The notes under the pieces are model-generated. The model did not search any database and was not told the origin of the DNA. It worked only from the letters and a program-made list of their open reading frames with translations. From Chrysomallon squamiferum (taxonomy: Eukaryota > Mollusca > Gastropoda > Neomphalida > Peltospiridae): a stretch of DNA of 64,000 nt. Positions 1 through 12,312 of this stretch are shown one piece after another. The DNA is taken from assembly GCA_012295275.1 (NCBI GenBank), contig CM022677.1:627217-691216 (forward strand), read 5' to 3'. The translations under genes and the position numbers were made by a program. How positions within the stretch are numbered: the first letter of the stretch is position 1; each line of letters begins with the position of its first letter.

Positions 1-1814
1 CGATGTCTACACTTTTCAATCTTCTCTCCAATCTGTTCCTCTCTGTGGTCTCCTTTGCCTGCAGCTTCTGTACTTGTCTCCTGTTTTGTTCTTTCCTCAG
101 ATTTTTCTTGTGGTCCGCCGTTTTAATAATACGGTTCTCGTTTTAATAATTGTCTCCGTGTCTAGGGCATCAAGATAATCCACTGTCCTGTTTTTCATGG
201 CCCTCATTTTACATGAGATTAGCAGAGAGTAGCATTTGGGGATTTCTTCTGTAAGGAACTAAACATCCCCATGATCTCTTCTGCATCAATGTTGTGACAT
301 CTGGCCGACCTTGTCTCATCCCTCAGTCTCTCAGTGAAAGTATCTGTTGTACTGCCGCTCAGGGACGACAACTGTTGCATACAAACAACTCTTCATCATG
401 TTCGCAAACAGGGAGATGTCTTTAGGTGCTGCTTGGAGCATCTCCAGAGTTGGTTCTTGCAAAAGTATATGTCCAAAAAAATATATCTTGCATGACAGAG
501 TGTCTTCAGGGGACTGTGCACTGACTTTCAGTTTGGCAATAACTTGCTTAACAAGCTCAATGCCCTGAATGTGGTTTTCTTGTTCTGGGGCAACTGTTGA
601 TTGGTAGAACTTGGTCATCCAAGGTCCACTGAGCAGTTTCCCAATAAGTCCAAGCACCTGCATTTCCACTTGTGCAGTAACAGACACAAAGTCTGCTAGG
701 ATGTTATGCCGTAAACCACCACAAGATACACCCTTCTGCAGAAAACTCGTGAATAAATTATGGAAGCGAGTGAAAACGCCACATATATGAAAAAGGATAT
801 GTAGGCGGTTACCTCTGTATCTGGGTAAGATCCCACGTGCCAAGTTTTCGTGGTCCAGAAAAATGATGAAACCACGAGGATCCATAAACCTCATTTTGTT
901 CATCTGCACGACTATGTTTCCAGCCAAACAGTCTGTCCCTTTAAGTTTCTTTTCTGTTCTGATTTCTGCTTCACATACCTTTAGAGCAGCACGAGTTTTT
1001 TGTTGCAATTGAGTCCAATGGATGCAAATGGCAATTTAATTCATTGAGTGTTTTGCTCCACGTTTCATTCAGAAGCTGAATTGCAGCATGATTTGCAGTG
1101 CATCGATCAGTAAGGGTATTGCAAATGTGCAGCTTTTATTCCCAATTACAGCTTCAGCTGCCTGTAATTCCGTTATTACTCCAAGTTCCCTTGTCATTGC
1201 CTCAGTAGTGGTTCTGTGTGGGATGTCCTTCAGTGGAACACCACACCGCCAAAACAAATTCTGAAGAAGAACAGGGATATTGCTGGTTGGCACCTGATTA
1301 ACAATGGCATCAAACACCGTCATTCTTAGGTCTGCAGAATAGACCTTTCCATTATATTTTGTCAATTTTAGTTTACTAACTGACTCATGAAGCTTTTCTT
1401 CAAGCAGGATTTTATCTCCTTTTGTTTTATTTCAAGTTTTATTTTAAGTTCAGAAATTTCGTTTTTGGCAGAGAGCAGCAGAGTTTCTGATTCAGTTTTA
1501 TTCTTTTTTTCGCTATGGTACTTTTTTCATTTGTTCGTGGGTTTTTTAAAAGTTTGACAGAGTAGATTTTGCTTCATGCATGATAACCTTTGAAACGGTA
1601 CTTTGCTCTTGAAATTTTGCTATCTGTTCCTCTTTCCGTCTGATTGTTTGTTTTAAGAATTTAGTGTAAATATAAAGCACGTGTCCTTTCAAAAACTCAT
1701 CTGTTGCAGGAACTGTGGAATACTGTTCTTGCAGATGCTGTCTACCTAAGCTCGGTTGGTTACATCTAATTAGGCACTGTCTCTTGTTACTCAAAGGCAT
1801 CTTTTGGTTATTCA
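1..1814 (-). pseudogene. Decayed multi-copy transposon-like protein gene, family not assigned
   Basis: Read on the minus strand this is one protein broken into several frames. A 3' splice site (polypyrimidine then CAG at 1815-1817) precedes an exon with ATG at 1800, beginning MPLSNKRQC, followed by a Lys/Glu-rich coiled-coil stretch to about 1546. After a frame break comes KYNGKVYSADLRM to about 1069. The frame then changes near 1090 (NHAAIQLLNETW to about 1010), and a long open part runs 1008-331 (KVCEAEIRTEKKLKGTDCL to RQYNRYFH). Beyond the stop at 331 another frame continues (HNIDAEEIMGMF) to the window edge. The jump between NKSCT and NHAAIQ suggests an internal deletion. I associate this sequence with repeated, unannotated proteins in marine invertebrate genomes; that is recollection, not a search. 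A second copy of the first exon at 6302-6449 supports a mobile or duplicated origin. No intact product can be made. Confidence 0.6.
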
Positions 1815-2800
1815 CTGAAAAAAACAACAAAAGAGCTGAGAAGACAAGTGAAATAAGTTTTAAAAAGTTGAAATTATGAAAGACAATATTACCAAAATGA
1901 AACATCAACTGTGGGTCAAACCAAACACTGAACAAAAAAAAAAAAAAAAAATGAAAAGAAATGCAAAATTTGAATGACCAGCACAAATTAAATCCACACA
2001 GAATACAACAGCAAGTGCTTATTTGATTTGGTGTTTAGAAATTATAATTGTGTGGTCAATTTTATGATTTTAAAATCCTAAAACATCTTGAGATTTGAGA
2101 CAATTATGGATGAAAATACCAATATATTGTTAGGAACATATTTGTCCATCATTCTTATGTAAGATAATTTAAGAAGAATAAGTCAGCATAATCCATTCTC
2201 AGACGTAAGTCCTTACACAGGAAGTTTGGTCTGCCATGACACTTTCACTTCGGCGATCTAACGTCGAAATAACCATGCTTGACGAGGTAAAGATTAGTTA
2301 GCATGCTTGCAGCTGCTTGACAAAATTTCAAAGACAATTAGATCCAAAAAACTAATTATTATGTCCAGCTACTTTTCATTCGTCTCGTGTAACCGGTTTT
2401 AGTGACTGTAGCATGTTGAAAATTCGTAATTTTGAAGAAAAAAAAAGAAACTGGCGATATAACGCCAACAAACCATATTTCACGAGGTAAAAATTACAAT
2501 TAAGAGCCTCGAAGCTGCTTGATAAAATTTCAAAGACAATAAGATAATAAAACTAATTATTATGTCCAGTTTCTTTTCATTCGTGTCACATAACCGGTTT
2601 TAGTTATTGTAGCATGTTGAAAATTCCGTAAAAGTTTCAAGATGGCGATCGAAAACCGAAATTACACATAGACCATATTTCACGAGGCAATCATAATAAT
2701 TGAAGGCGTCCATACATTTTGATAAAATTTTATAAAGGTTATAAAGGGAACCGAGACAAAATAAGAATCTGCACGGAGGACAGATTAAAACCTTAACTTT
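1672..2800. repeat. Direct repeat copy I (partner 6302-7250)
   Basis: About 1.1 kb repeats in the same orientation at 6302-7250, including the first exon of the transposon-like gene, a poly-A tract near 1928 and the landmark ggaagtttggtctgccatg. Substitutions are scattered and the internal 200-bp tandem differs in copy number, so the copies are old enough to have diverged. Confidence 0.75.
2250..2740. repeat. Tandem repeat, about 200-bp unit, 2.5 copies
   Basis: The motif acgagg(t/c)aa recurs at 2282, 2482 and 2682 and gcatgttgaaaatt at 2411 and 2612, giving a 200-201-bp period. Each unit also carries aactaattattatgtccag and ataaccggttttag. The matching region at 6890-7200 has only about 1.5 units. 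Confidence 0.7.
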
Positions 2801-2877
2801 TTGGGTACAATAAATGTTACTGACACTGGTTAATTGCACATTACATCCTATCAAAATAAGAATAGACAATTCCTTAC

Positions 2878-2914
2878 CATACTCGTCAGTAAAGAAAATG
2901 TCATTCGAAAACAT
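2878..2914 (-). other. Exon-like short ORF with splice donor, copy 1 of 3
   Basis: ATG at 2914 opens MFSNDIFFTDEY and the frame runs into a good splice donor (G|GTAAGG, 2877-2872). The same ORF and donor occur at 57521-57557 and 60799-60835 with no amino-acid change in the 12 residues; TAC/ACT-type differences are synonymous. Just upstream this copy lacks one A that the other two have. The product is not recognised. It may be a 5' exon of an unknown gene or simply conserved by recent duplication. Confidence 0.3.
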
Positions 2915-3701
2915 TGGTTTCATCGCCTGACTGAATTCTCGTCTTCACCGTTTCCTTCGCTTACTTCTCTCCTTAATTACTAAAAGCCAGCCTTTTTTAA
3001 TAACAACGCCATGGAGTTGAACAATTTGCGGAAACAATAAAAAGAGCGATGTGATTGTAGTAATAATTAAAGTTAAGCAATTTCAATTCCATAGCTTAAA
3101 ATAAAAGAGCGGATGTGATTTGAAGTAACAATTAAAGTTAAGCAATCTGAATTCCGTGACACTATATCAACATTATGACAGAAATTTGGTAGTAAATAAC
3201 TAACTGTTAGTATATACAGTTACTAATAAGACTGCAATCAGAGTGGGAAAAAACACCCAGATACTGTTTCGTTTAATTTTGACAACTGTTTTCTTTCTTT
3301 TTCTAAACTACGCAGGATTTGATGACATTCTACACAGACATGCCAGCACATAAATAATGTTTATTATTAGTAACCATCTACTTTATATCTTCAATAAAAA
3401 AAAAAAAGGAAGCTCAAATCTGCGACGAAGGCATTTTACGTAACCAATAAACTAATGTTTACAAATCGTATGTAATTTTTACAGACATACAGACAAACAG
3501 TGAAATACCTAAATGGAAACATTTCTGTATAATATATTATCAATAGGATTGCAAATAAATATATAATTTTTATGTACTGTACGTTTCGAAAACGGCATAC
3601 TCTGGGTCCTCAGCCTTTTGTGAGCCTTTCCATTAATCGAAAACATATATCAATAACTATATTTTTATAGGATAATGTTTTCTTGCTTCAATATTATTAG
3701 T

Positions 3702-3812
3702 CGTTCGAGTAGCCGTATGGGTCAGTGCTGAGATGCGTGTGTGCGAGGTCAGCGCTGATGATGACAACAACACGCTCTGGCGCGTCTTCCAAATACCTGT
3801 ATAAATCACCAC
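3702..3812 (-). pseudogene. LigB-domain gene, exon 3, truncated (chimeric junction)
   Basis: The acceptor CAG (3815-3813) is followed by GGDLYRYLEDAPERVVV and then SADLAHTHLSTDPYGYSN, the part of the LigB fold expected to carry the catalytic histidine. The exon stops abruptly after YSN. The sequence continues with material that in the plus-strand copy at 32.49 kb belongs to intron 1, so exon 3 of one unit has been joined to intron 1 of another. The 58.79-kb copy has the same joint, so both descend from one rearranged ancestor. No splice donor is left, so this exon cannot work as in the intact copies. Confidence 0.7.
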
Positions 3813-4150
3813 CTGAAATTGATACGCAGACAGGTAAAAGTTTAATTAATGAAGCAAATACCAACTTGTTATTTAGGCAGTTTGCTGTGTGACGTGTTAA
3901 CGTAAGCTGAATTCAAAGATAATGGCAACAGTTCAAAGTTAGACAATTTCGTCAAATTGAAACATTTTACATAATATTACAAACGTTCATTATGTTGTGA
4001 TTTGTTCTTTTTAAATCTTAATTACAGTCCATCCTCTTTATAATATTGACAGAAACTCTCAGTTAATTTTGGCATTACAAGGAGTTGGGTGATAAGTTTT
4101 CACCAACTATTTTTAGCAAGGCTATTTTTAGGACCCAGGAAGGTCAAAGT

Positions 4151-4559
4151 TCGATATTTCTAACAACGTCAATGTCGTCGCTATCAATACCAATGGCGCA
4201 TGAATTTGTAACAAAAGGAAGAAAGAAAGAAAGAACAAAAGACTAACAAACATAGAAAAGAACCTCTGCTATTTAAAATGATAGAAGCTATGTTTATATT
4301 TTTAGTAACTTTTGGGATGCATAGTTTTCTCCTGTGTTCGGATTTCTAAAGTATATACATTACAATATGAATACGATCAGAAATAAACTAACTTCGTGTT
4401 TTGCTTTAAAAATTCTTGCGATAAATGGCGAATTAAAAATCATAAAGATAACAAACTGTACTACAAAACAGTACAATGAATGTATTCTGTGAATCTAAGT
4501 ACCAGAGGTATTCATAGAATATTAAATAAGAAACGTATAACCTTTTTTTAATTTTTGTT
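4151..4559. other. Non-coding AT-rich stretch, nothing recognised
   Basis: I see no gene or clear repeat here apart from a short gaaagaaagaaag tract near 4220. Confidence 0.5.
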
Positions 4560-4564
4560 TAATC

Positions 4565-4734
4565 GTAAAATCATAAACTGATAAATCATAAACTGATAAA
4601 CCATAAACTGATAAATCATAAACTGATAAATCATAAACTGATAAATCATAAACTGATAAATCTTAAACTGATAAATCTTAAACTGATAAATCATAAACTG
4701 ATAAATCATAAACTGATAAATCATAAAGCGTTCA
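4565..4734. repeat. 15-bp minisatellite
   Basis: Eleven to twelve units of ataaatcataaactg with a few substitutions. Because 15 is a multiple of three it yields a spurious minus-strand ORF of FMIYQ repeats. Confidence 0.9.
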
Positions 4735-4739
4735 GTTTT

Positions 4740-6090
4740 TAAACTTAGGTTATTTTTCTTCAAGTGTTGATTTGCTCCATCAGAGAAAACATCAGCGATG
4801 GTCACGTGATACATTGATAGACATCTTTTGTTTGCTGTCAAATCACAGGAGTTTATGTATTGCAGAGGATTATAGATAAACATTAATTTGTTTATTTCAG
4901 AACGTATACATATTATAATTATATTCAGTAAAAGTCATAACATATAATACAACATGCATTATACAAGTTATTAAAAATATAATCAACACAGATTATAGAA
5001 ATATAATCATTTAAAATAGCACCAGTTATTTGTAGTTGCACATAAAGTCTTCGGTGACTTGACTAGGTAGGAAACAATGCACGGCGATCTCGCTACGCAC
5101 GTGCTACAATGAATAAGCTAAAAATAGGAACATTGAAGAAAAACATACAATGATACAGCCAACAGGTTATTAAAATATAAACAACATGAATCTATGTACC
5201 AGAGATAGTGATAGAATGTTATCACTATTTTTTTAATCATAAAACCATAAATTGATCAAACTTAGGCTATTTTTGCATCAAGTGTTGATTTGCTCCATCA
5301 GAGAAAACATCAGCGATGGTCACATGATACACTGATAGGTATCTTTTGTTTGCTGTCAAAGCACAGGAAGTACAAACAGAAAGCCAAGAAAATTCTTTTG
5401 TCTGCTTCAAATGACAGTTGCAATACCTGTGTCTTTAATTGTCATGATTACATACACATTGTATTGCTCCTAATAAAGACCGGCAACACCTTTCTGGAGT
5501 CGACTCCAAGGATTATACGAATCTATGTATTGCAGAGGATTATAGTTAACATCAAATGCTAGTAATCGGTAAAACAATATTAATTCGTTTATTTCAGAAC
5601 GAATACATATTATATTTAGTATAAGTCACAACATCCAATAAAACATGCATGCTACAAGCTATTAAAAATATAATAAACATTGATTATAGAAATATATTCA
5701 TTTCAAACAACACCAGTTATTTGTAGTTGCACATGACTAGGTAGGAAACAATTTACGGCGATTGTAAATAAAATCAACGTGATTTCGGTCTGTAGAAAAC
5801 GTAAATTAACGGCGATTTCGCTAAGCACGTGCTATAATGTACACGCTGAAAATAAGAACATCCAAGAAAAACATACAGCAAACAAGTTATTAAAAACAGA
5901 AATATAATCATATTAAAAGCGACACACCTTTCTAGTTGTACATACCGCAATTTCGGTAGGGTAGAAAACGTATTATAATGTACTCGCTGAAAATAAGAAC
6001 ATTCGAGAAGGAAAAACATTCAACCAAAAAGTTATTAAAAATATAAAAAACATAGAAATATAATCATTTTCAACAGCGCCAGATCTTTCT
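4740..6090. repeat. Duplicated non-coding blocks
   Basis: The block 4740-5160 (landmark gtgttgatttgctccatcag) is repeated at 5265-5740 with small insertions. Shorter blocks of about 130 bp (landmarks cgctgaaaataagaacat and aaaaacat) follow at 5800-5900 and 5960-6060. No protein is supported. Confidence 0.65.
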
Positions 6091-6301
6091 AGCACATTTT
6101 AAAATTAAAACGCAAGCACACATGTATACACAATATTTTATTAAAAATGATATTTGAAATAAAATCTGGTAAATTGTACAGCATAAGCCAGATTTCGAAA
6201 CTTTCACTTCAGCAGAAAGTCTTAACACAGGGTTAGGAGTTAGTGAAAAATGACTACATAATTCACTAACTGTTGTTGTTCGACTGTTACCACAGCTAGT
6301 G

Positions 6302-6449
6302 TAAATATAAAGGACGTGTCCTTTCAAAAACTCATCTGTTGCAGGAACTGTGGAATACACTTCTTGCAGATGCTGTCTACCTAAGCTCGGTTGGTTACAT
6401 CTAATTAGGCACTGTCTCTTGTTACTCAAAGGCATCTTTTGGTTATTCA
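6302..6449 (-). pseudogene. Second copy of first exon of the transposon-like gene
   Basis: A splice acceptor CAG (6452-6450) and ATG at 6435 open the same MPLSNKRQC exon as at 1800. The residues match through HVLYIYT with one change near the middle (QEV for QEQ). At about 6302 the match stops and unrelated sequence follows, so this is an isolated, truncated exon copy carried inside the 1-kb direct repeat. Confidence 0.65.
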
Positions 6450-7250
6450 CTGAAAAAAACAAGAAAAGAGCTGAGAAGACAACTGAAATAAGTTTTCAAA
6501 AGTTGAAATTATGAAAGACAATATTACCAAAATGAAACATCAACTGTGGGTCAAACCAAACAGTGAAAAAAACAAACAAAAAAAAAAGAAAATTTATATG
6601 AAAAGAAATGCAAAATTTGAATGACCAGTACAAATTAAATCCACACAGAATACAGTAGCAAGTGCTTATTTGATTTTGTGTTTAGAAATTATAATTGTTT
6701 GATCAATTTTATGATTTTAAAATCCTGAAACATCTTGAGATTTGGGACAATTATGGATGAAAGTACCAATATATTGTTAGGAACATATTTGTCCATCATT
6801 CTTATGTAAGATAATTTAAGAAGAATAAGTCAGCATAATCCATTCTCAAACGTAAGTCCTTACACAGGAAGTTTGGTCTGCCATGACACTTTCACTTCGA
6901 CGATCTAACGTCGAAATAACCATGCTTGACGAGGTAAAGATTAGAGTTACTAGTTAGCATGCTTGCAGCTGCTTGACAAAATTTCAAAGACAATTAGATA
7001 AAAAAAACTAATTATTATGTCCAGCTACTTTTCATTTGTGTCACATAACCGGTTTTAGTTACTGTAGCATGTTGAAAATTCCGTAAAAGTGTCACGATGG
7101 CGATCGAACATCGAAATGACCAAAATACCATATTTCACCAGGCAATCATAACAAATGAATGCGTCCAAACATTTTCATAAAACTTTATAAAGGTTATAAA
7201 GGGAACCAAGACAAAATAAGAATCTGCACGGAGGACAGATTAAAACCTTA
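6302..7250. repeat. Direct repeat copy II (partner 1672-2800)
   Basis: Same order of landmarks as copy I. It ends at about 7250 with the block acagattaaaaccttaa, exactly where the left arm of the large inverted repeat begins. Confidence 0.75.
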
Positions 7251-7376
7251 AATAATCGTAAATATAAAAATATATTCAGGTGCTATTAAAAACCGTATCT
7301 GCTTTGATACAGTTGTTGTGGTGAAATTTTAAAGTATTTTTAAAAGGTTCAAGCACGACTGACTGGTTGTACTTAC

Positions 7377-7507
7377 ATGGCCGAATGGCTCTGATGCGTT
7401 GGAGTAGCCGTATGGGTCAGTGCTGAGATGCGTGTGTGCGAGGTCAGCGCTGATGATGACAACAACACGCTCTGGCGCGTCTTCCAAATACCTGTATAAA
7501 TCAGCAC
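7377..7507 (-). pseudogene. LigB-domain gene, exon 3, intact exon in a truncated copy
   Basis: Acceptor CAG (7510-7508) and donor GTAAGT (7376-7371) enclose 131 nt. The reading is G-ADLYRYLEDAPERVVV, SADLAHTHLS, then TDPYGYSNASEPFGH. Entering at phase 1 and leaving at phase 0, it fits exon 2 before and exon 4 after. In LigB/Memo-type proteins this strand-loop carries the active-site His; here that is probably one of the two His in AHTH. The matching exon 4 is not found downstream because the inverted-repeat arm ends at 7245 and unrelated repeat follows. The exon itself looks undamaged; the gene does not. Confidence 0.7.
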
Positions 7508-7998
7508 CTGAAATTGATACACAGACAGGTAAAAGTTTAATTAATGAAGCAAATTCCAACTTGTTATTTAGGCAGTTTGCTGTGTGACGTGTTAACGTAA
7601 GCTGAATTCAAAGTTAATGGCAACAGTTCAAAATTAGACATTTCGTCAAATTGAAACATTTTACATAATATTAGAAACGTTCATTATGTTGTGATTTGTT
7701 CTTTTTTAATCTTAATTACAGTCCATCCTCTTTATAATATTGACAGAAACTCTCAGCTAATTTTGGCATTACAAGGAGTTGGGTGGTAAGTTTTCTGAGA
7801 TGCTAACTTAAAGGATTTTAGGTAGTGCATACGTCATGGTGACTAGTCTGAGTGGTATTAGTACCTGAAAGGGCAGCAGACTATAATAGCGTCACGTGAC
7901 AAGGTGTTAATTATCTCAGACAGCTTAACTATTAAATGACTATTCTGTATCCACAAGATAACAATAATACAAACGCAATTCAGTATTTATAATTGTTT

Positions 7999-8000
<2 letters not shown>

Positions 8001-8046
<46 letters not shown>
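8001..8046. repeat. (AT)n microsatellite
   Basis: About 20 AT units. The homologous site at 59395-59411 has only about eight units. Confidence 0.95.
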
Positions 8047-8048
<2 letters not shown>

Positions 8049-8338
8049 TGTTTACACAAATTAACCCTCAAGGGTAATATATAGTTACATAGATAAATCG
8101 TACGATTCGACGATACGTTATCAAAGGAAACAGCGTTGACAAATAATACAAAACTAATTCAGCACAGTTGGTTACTTGATCTTTCTAAATAATCTTTTAA
8201 TTATTAAAATACGTTATCTTTGTTGTTATAAATGTAACACAGAATAACACTATGAAAAATTCAACAGTAATAGATTTAGCTATCTTCAATCATTCAAGAT
8301 GTATGTTACATATACAAAACATTAAAACATAATTACCA

Positions 8339-8735
8339 TTGTCTGCGTTTTCCTTTCTCTTGTGCAGACAAAGACTCTCAAGAATGGCACTGATCAAAGA
8401 GATCTCGTTCAGTGGAATGGAATGGAAAAAAATTAACGTGCTAATCAGAGCAAGTTGTTGTGAAGCACGTCTGCGACGGGCACGCTTTCTGACAGGTCAG
8501 CGGAAAAGAATTGGTTCTCGCCACGATTGCAGGACACAAGGGAGTGTCCAGCATATCGGATCGTGACGAGTCCGTACCGATGTTTCGCAGCCGCAATTCG
8601 CCCTCTGTGGTCTCCGGCACAATCTCTCAGCCATCACCGGGTCCGTGTTGTTTGCCGTCCTGGTTGTTCTGCTCTTGGCTGCTGTTGTTTAGTCTTTTTA
8701 TTTTAGCCAACTTTACCCGTGTCTTATTCTCTTGA
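8339..8735 (-). mobile_element. Element R, retroposon-like repeat (left arm copy)
   Basis: The sense strand is taken as minus from the truncated insertion at 61114-61195. Read that way it has a CAACAGCAGCC-rich start, an open segment ending in ATDTPADLSESVPVAD in the 63-kb copy, and a short T- and ATTCC-rich end. Other copies: 27273-27541 (cut at one end) and 62826-63225, plus the small insertion. This copy lacks about 30 bp present in the other two. The protein is not recognised. Confidence 0.55.
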
Positions 8736-9748
8736 TCAGATTTTTTTTAATCACCAGTGAACTGAATATTTCACTTAGGAAATAATTTCAAGTGAATGTA
8801 TAAAATCATTGTTAAGGAAAACTATAGTCGAAATCCCAGACGGTGAAATTTGTGAAACTCATTCTTAATTTATCGAGCGATAACAAAACACTAATTATTA
8901 TCCAACATGGAACGTACATCAATACAGCAGAATACAGTTATCTGGAAATTTATATTTTTAAACCTGGCATAGGCAGTCATAGCCTACCATTCAAACAAAA
9001 TATGTTGTTTAAAAACCAACACACTAAAGTTTGATGAATTCCAAAATGGCACCAAAACGTCTCTCCATTACCTAGGTCAGTAGTTTTTAAGTACTCACTG
9101 ATCTGTGTTGTATGATACAGATTATTTGTAACACTTAATAATCTCATTTAATTCCAGGAAAATACAGTCAGTTGTGTGGTTAGTGGTAAACGGCTCGGGG
9201 AGGTGAATGGCCCAGCTTAACGTTCACCTACTGAACTGTAGGGAAACAGGGTATTGTTAAGGATTCACTCGAGTCTGCCAGAGGAATCCGCTCCACCTTC
9301 TGGGACAAAGGGAAGTTGTTCAGCCCACAGTCAAATTTACTGAGGAGGCAGGTTAAGGTGATGTAGATATATTTGATTTTTGGGGCCAAAGATGACTTAT
9401 GGATTTTGCCGATGGGGCTGGTTTATTTAGGGCAGTTAGAGATTGGTAACCTTGGCTCTCGCCCACTCTCTGATTTAAAGGTCAGGAGGAGTAAAAGTAG
9501 CCAACCATGTTTGTCAGGTAGCACTGATGAGCCGTGTTCTCTGTCACGAGGCTATTCAGTGTGTCTCCAGCTGGTCCTTGCTTATTAATTAGCTTTAGCC
9601 ACCTGCGGCCAAGTTTTATCTTAAAAATAAAGGGGTTGGGGTTACTCTTGTAGAGGTAAATATAGATGTAAATAGTTCTATATCTTAGAAGGTTTGTATA
9701 TAGTTAACAGTGTAAATGGAAAAATGTTTACAATGAAGACTAAATAAA

Positions 9749-9791
<43 letters not shown>

Positions 9792-9809
9792 CACACACAC
9801 ACACACAAC
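9749..9809. repeat. (CA)n microsatellite
   Basis: About 25 CA units with small interruptions. The right-arm equivalent at 26240-26316 is differently interrupted. Confidence 0.95.
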
Positions 9810-11194
9810 AAACAACAAACCCGCCACATGAACGATTAAAACTGATGGGTATAATTAACAACTGACAGAAAAGAGGTTGCAATTACCTAAGTGTGGACAA
9901 TGTCAGAAATGGTGTCAGTGGTTCAAAAATGTTCACAAACAAATATTCAGTGACTGTGCTGGAAATTAAATAAAGAATTATATGAGTTTTTTTGTCCTAA
10001 TGTTTATAATAATGAAAGTTGATTAATGACAGCGTGTGACGTATTTTAATGTAATTGATTAAGCTTTAAGTTGAATTCATTTAACAGACTGTGTGTGTTC
10101 TGTTACAAATTTCACTTCTAATACTGTTTTTAAATCAGTATAAAATGAAACTTTAATTAGCATGCACCAACAGGAACGATAACTCGTAACGGCACAAATT
10201 ACGTCACGGAAAAAAGCCTCCAGACGTTTCGTCGATTTAATGGATACAAACGTCACCTAAATGTTCTTTCCCTGCGTGCTGTGCGTATTTTTTGTTTTTG
10301 TTCCTTGTATTTATATTTTGTAAATCATGTTTTGTAAACTGTACCATTGCCAATAAAAATAATAACAAAAAAAATTCTTTTCTGCTGGGGAATATTTGAC
10401 AGCTACACAAGTTAATACATTAGTCTTTTAATTAATTATAATTTCAGTTTATTATGCTCGCATTTGAAGAAAAATAATCCAGTTTGAAAAGCTTGATTAA
10501 GATGAAAAAGTAGATGGAAAGGCGCGCGACATTTAAGGGCCATGCTACTGTAATGCGAAACATTTATAACATCTTAACTGAAAAATGTATTGAATTTGAA
10601 TGGTAACTTTTATTAAGATAAATCTAATTTTAAACCAAATCCTGATTTTAACCCTAATCGTAGCCGTAATACAAAAGCTATTTATAGCAATGAAATATTT
10701 AGTAATCATAAAAAGTTTATTTCATATCTGTTACCAAATCCTGACCCTGTTCTAATAATAATAAATTAAATATTGTTAAATAAATAAATATATATAAAAT
10801 TCAGCAAAAGTTCATTTCAAATCTAACCGTAATTCTAACCTAATTTATCAAAACATCTAAAAGTCTAAAATGTATACTTTCATATAGATTTATTGAATTA
10901 AAATTGGATAATTTCTTTAGAGCTATTAAATAGCTATGGTAGTAATTTACCTTTTGCGTATAATATTAAATTGTTTGAGAACAAAAATTATTTTAATTTA
11001 ATCCTAGCCTTGATATAGAATATGTTCTAAATGAAAGACTTACTGAAAGACTTATGAAAGTATCTTTAAATAGATTTAATCCTAACCATAATTTTAAATG
11101 TAATGAATTAATTAATACCAACTCTAACATTGTCCTAACTTTAAACATACTCTGAACCAATCCTCACCTTGAATTATAATTTATTTTATTGAGA

Positions 11195-11197
<3 letters not shown>

Positions 11198-11284
<87 letters not shown>
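11198..11284. repeat. (CT)n microsatellite
   Basis: About 43 CT units. The right-arm counterpart is (GA)n at 24780-24860. Confidence 0.97.
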
Positions 11285-11287
<3 letters not shown>

Positions 11288-11755
11288 CCAGATAAATAAT
11301 TAAATCTAACGCTAGACTTGATCATGTCAATTTGTGATTAATATTACGTTATAACACAAAAAGGTGTTTCAGTTTTCTTTTTTCCTTTATCAGTTATATT
11401 TTTGGATGAATATTTTTTTTTATTATTAATTTATTGAATGGGCATTAATAAATAAATTGATTTACTGGTAATTAATTCACGAAACAAGTAACCCGGTTCA
11501 AGTCTAGTTAAAGTTTTTATTTTGATGATCTGAGGCTGAAAGTGTAAGGCAGACGAGACTAACTGTAGTGCAGCAAGTACAATCTACTTTTTTATTATTA
11601 CTATTATTATTAAGTAAAATCAAATAAAATAACTAGTAACAGAAACAAAATAAATGAATAACGTTTAAAAAGAAATATAAGAAATGCATCAAAGGATACA
11701 CATTTTCTAGTTTTTATTAATTTTGTTCTATGTTAAAGAAATATGTCTGGTATAA

Positions 11756-11811
<56 letters not shown>

Positions 11812-11838
11812 TATTACTTTTATTAAAAAAAAAAAAAA

Positions 11839-11877
<39 letters not shown>
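11756..11877. repeat. Compound repeat (TTTA)n, A-run, (TAA)n
   Basis: Fourteen or so TTTA units, then a run of A, then about 13 TAA/ATA units. Mirrored in the right arm at 24182-24305. Confidence 0.95.
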
Positions 11878-11878
<1 letters not shown>

Positions 11879-12278
11879 TCATTTCATTTTATAAATTTTA
11901 TCAAGTTTCTGACATCAGAATAACATCTCTAAAAAAATGTATATATTTATGAATGTTTTAATTAAACGAACTTCATTCCTAATCATGAAATCTATGACGT
12001 TTTAATTCTACTCCCACATGAAACATAACCTGCAGAGATAATTTTATTTCTATAATTTCAGCTTAATTCTGTGAAATAGTTAGAACGTCTGTTTGAGACT
12101 TTACTCTCGTATCAACATCTGTGAAAACTTAATAGTATTCTATTATGAATCCCTTCATTTTATATCCATGAACTTGTTTCTATAATTTCAACTTCAGCTT
12201 AAGTCCGTGGAGGTTTCCCAGTGTGTGTTATTTACTTGCACAAAATAGAAGATATTTACAAACACATTAATTTATTAT

Positions 12279-12312
<34 letters not shown>

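Larger units (their letters stand above)
2600..4150. repeat. Segmental unit, copy I of the LigB-bearing duplication
   Basis: This block recurs in the same orientation at about 57.35-59.2 kb and 60.6-62.4 kb and shares its 3813-4100 part with 7508-7800. It contains a pair of about 60-bp tandem blocks (3035-3160, each with aaagagcg.atgtgatt), an exon-like short ORF, and a truncated LigB exon 3. Relative to the 58-kb copy nearly all of LigB exon 2 is missing: only its last few bases plus the splice donor remain near 3500-3515. Confidence 0.7.

Noticed and set aside
8339-8735. Plus-strand ORFs MSAFSFLLCRQRL and MVLATIAGHKG
   Set aside because: They are antisense to the orientation of element R and are disrupted in other copies.
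9522-9561. Hammerhead-ribozyme-like CTGATGAG with a hairpin (CACTGA ... TTCAGTG)
   Set aside because: The stem II region pairs, but the obligatory GAAA after it is missing (the sequence has GAGG) and the right-arm copy also lacks it. Only a bulged hairpin is supported.
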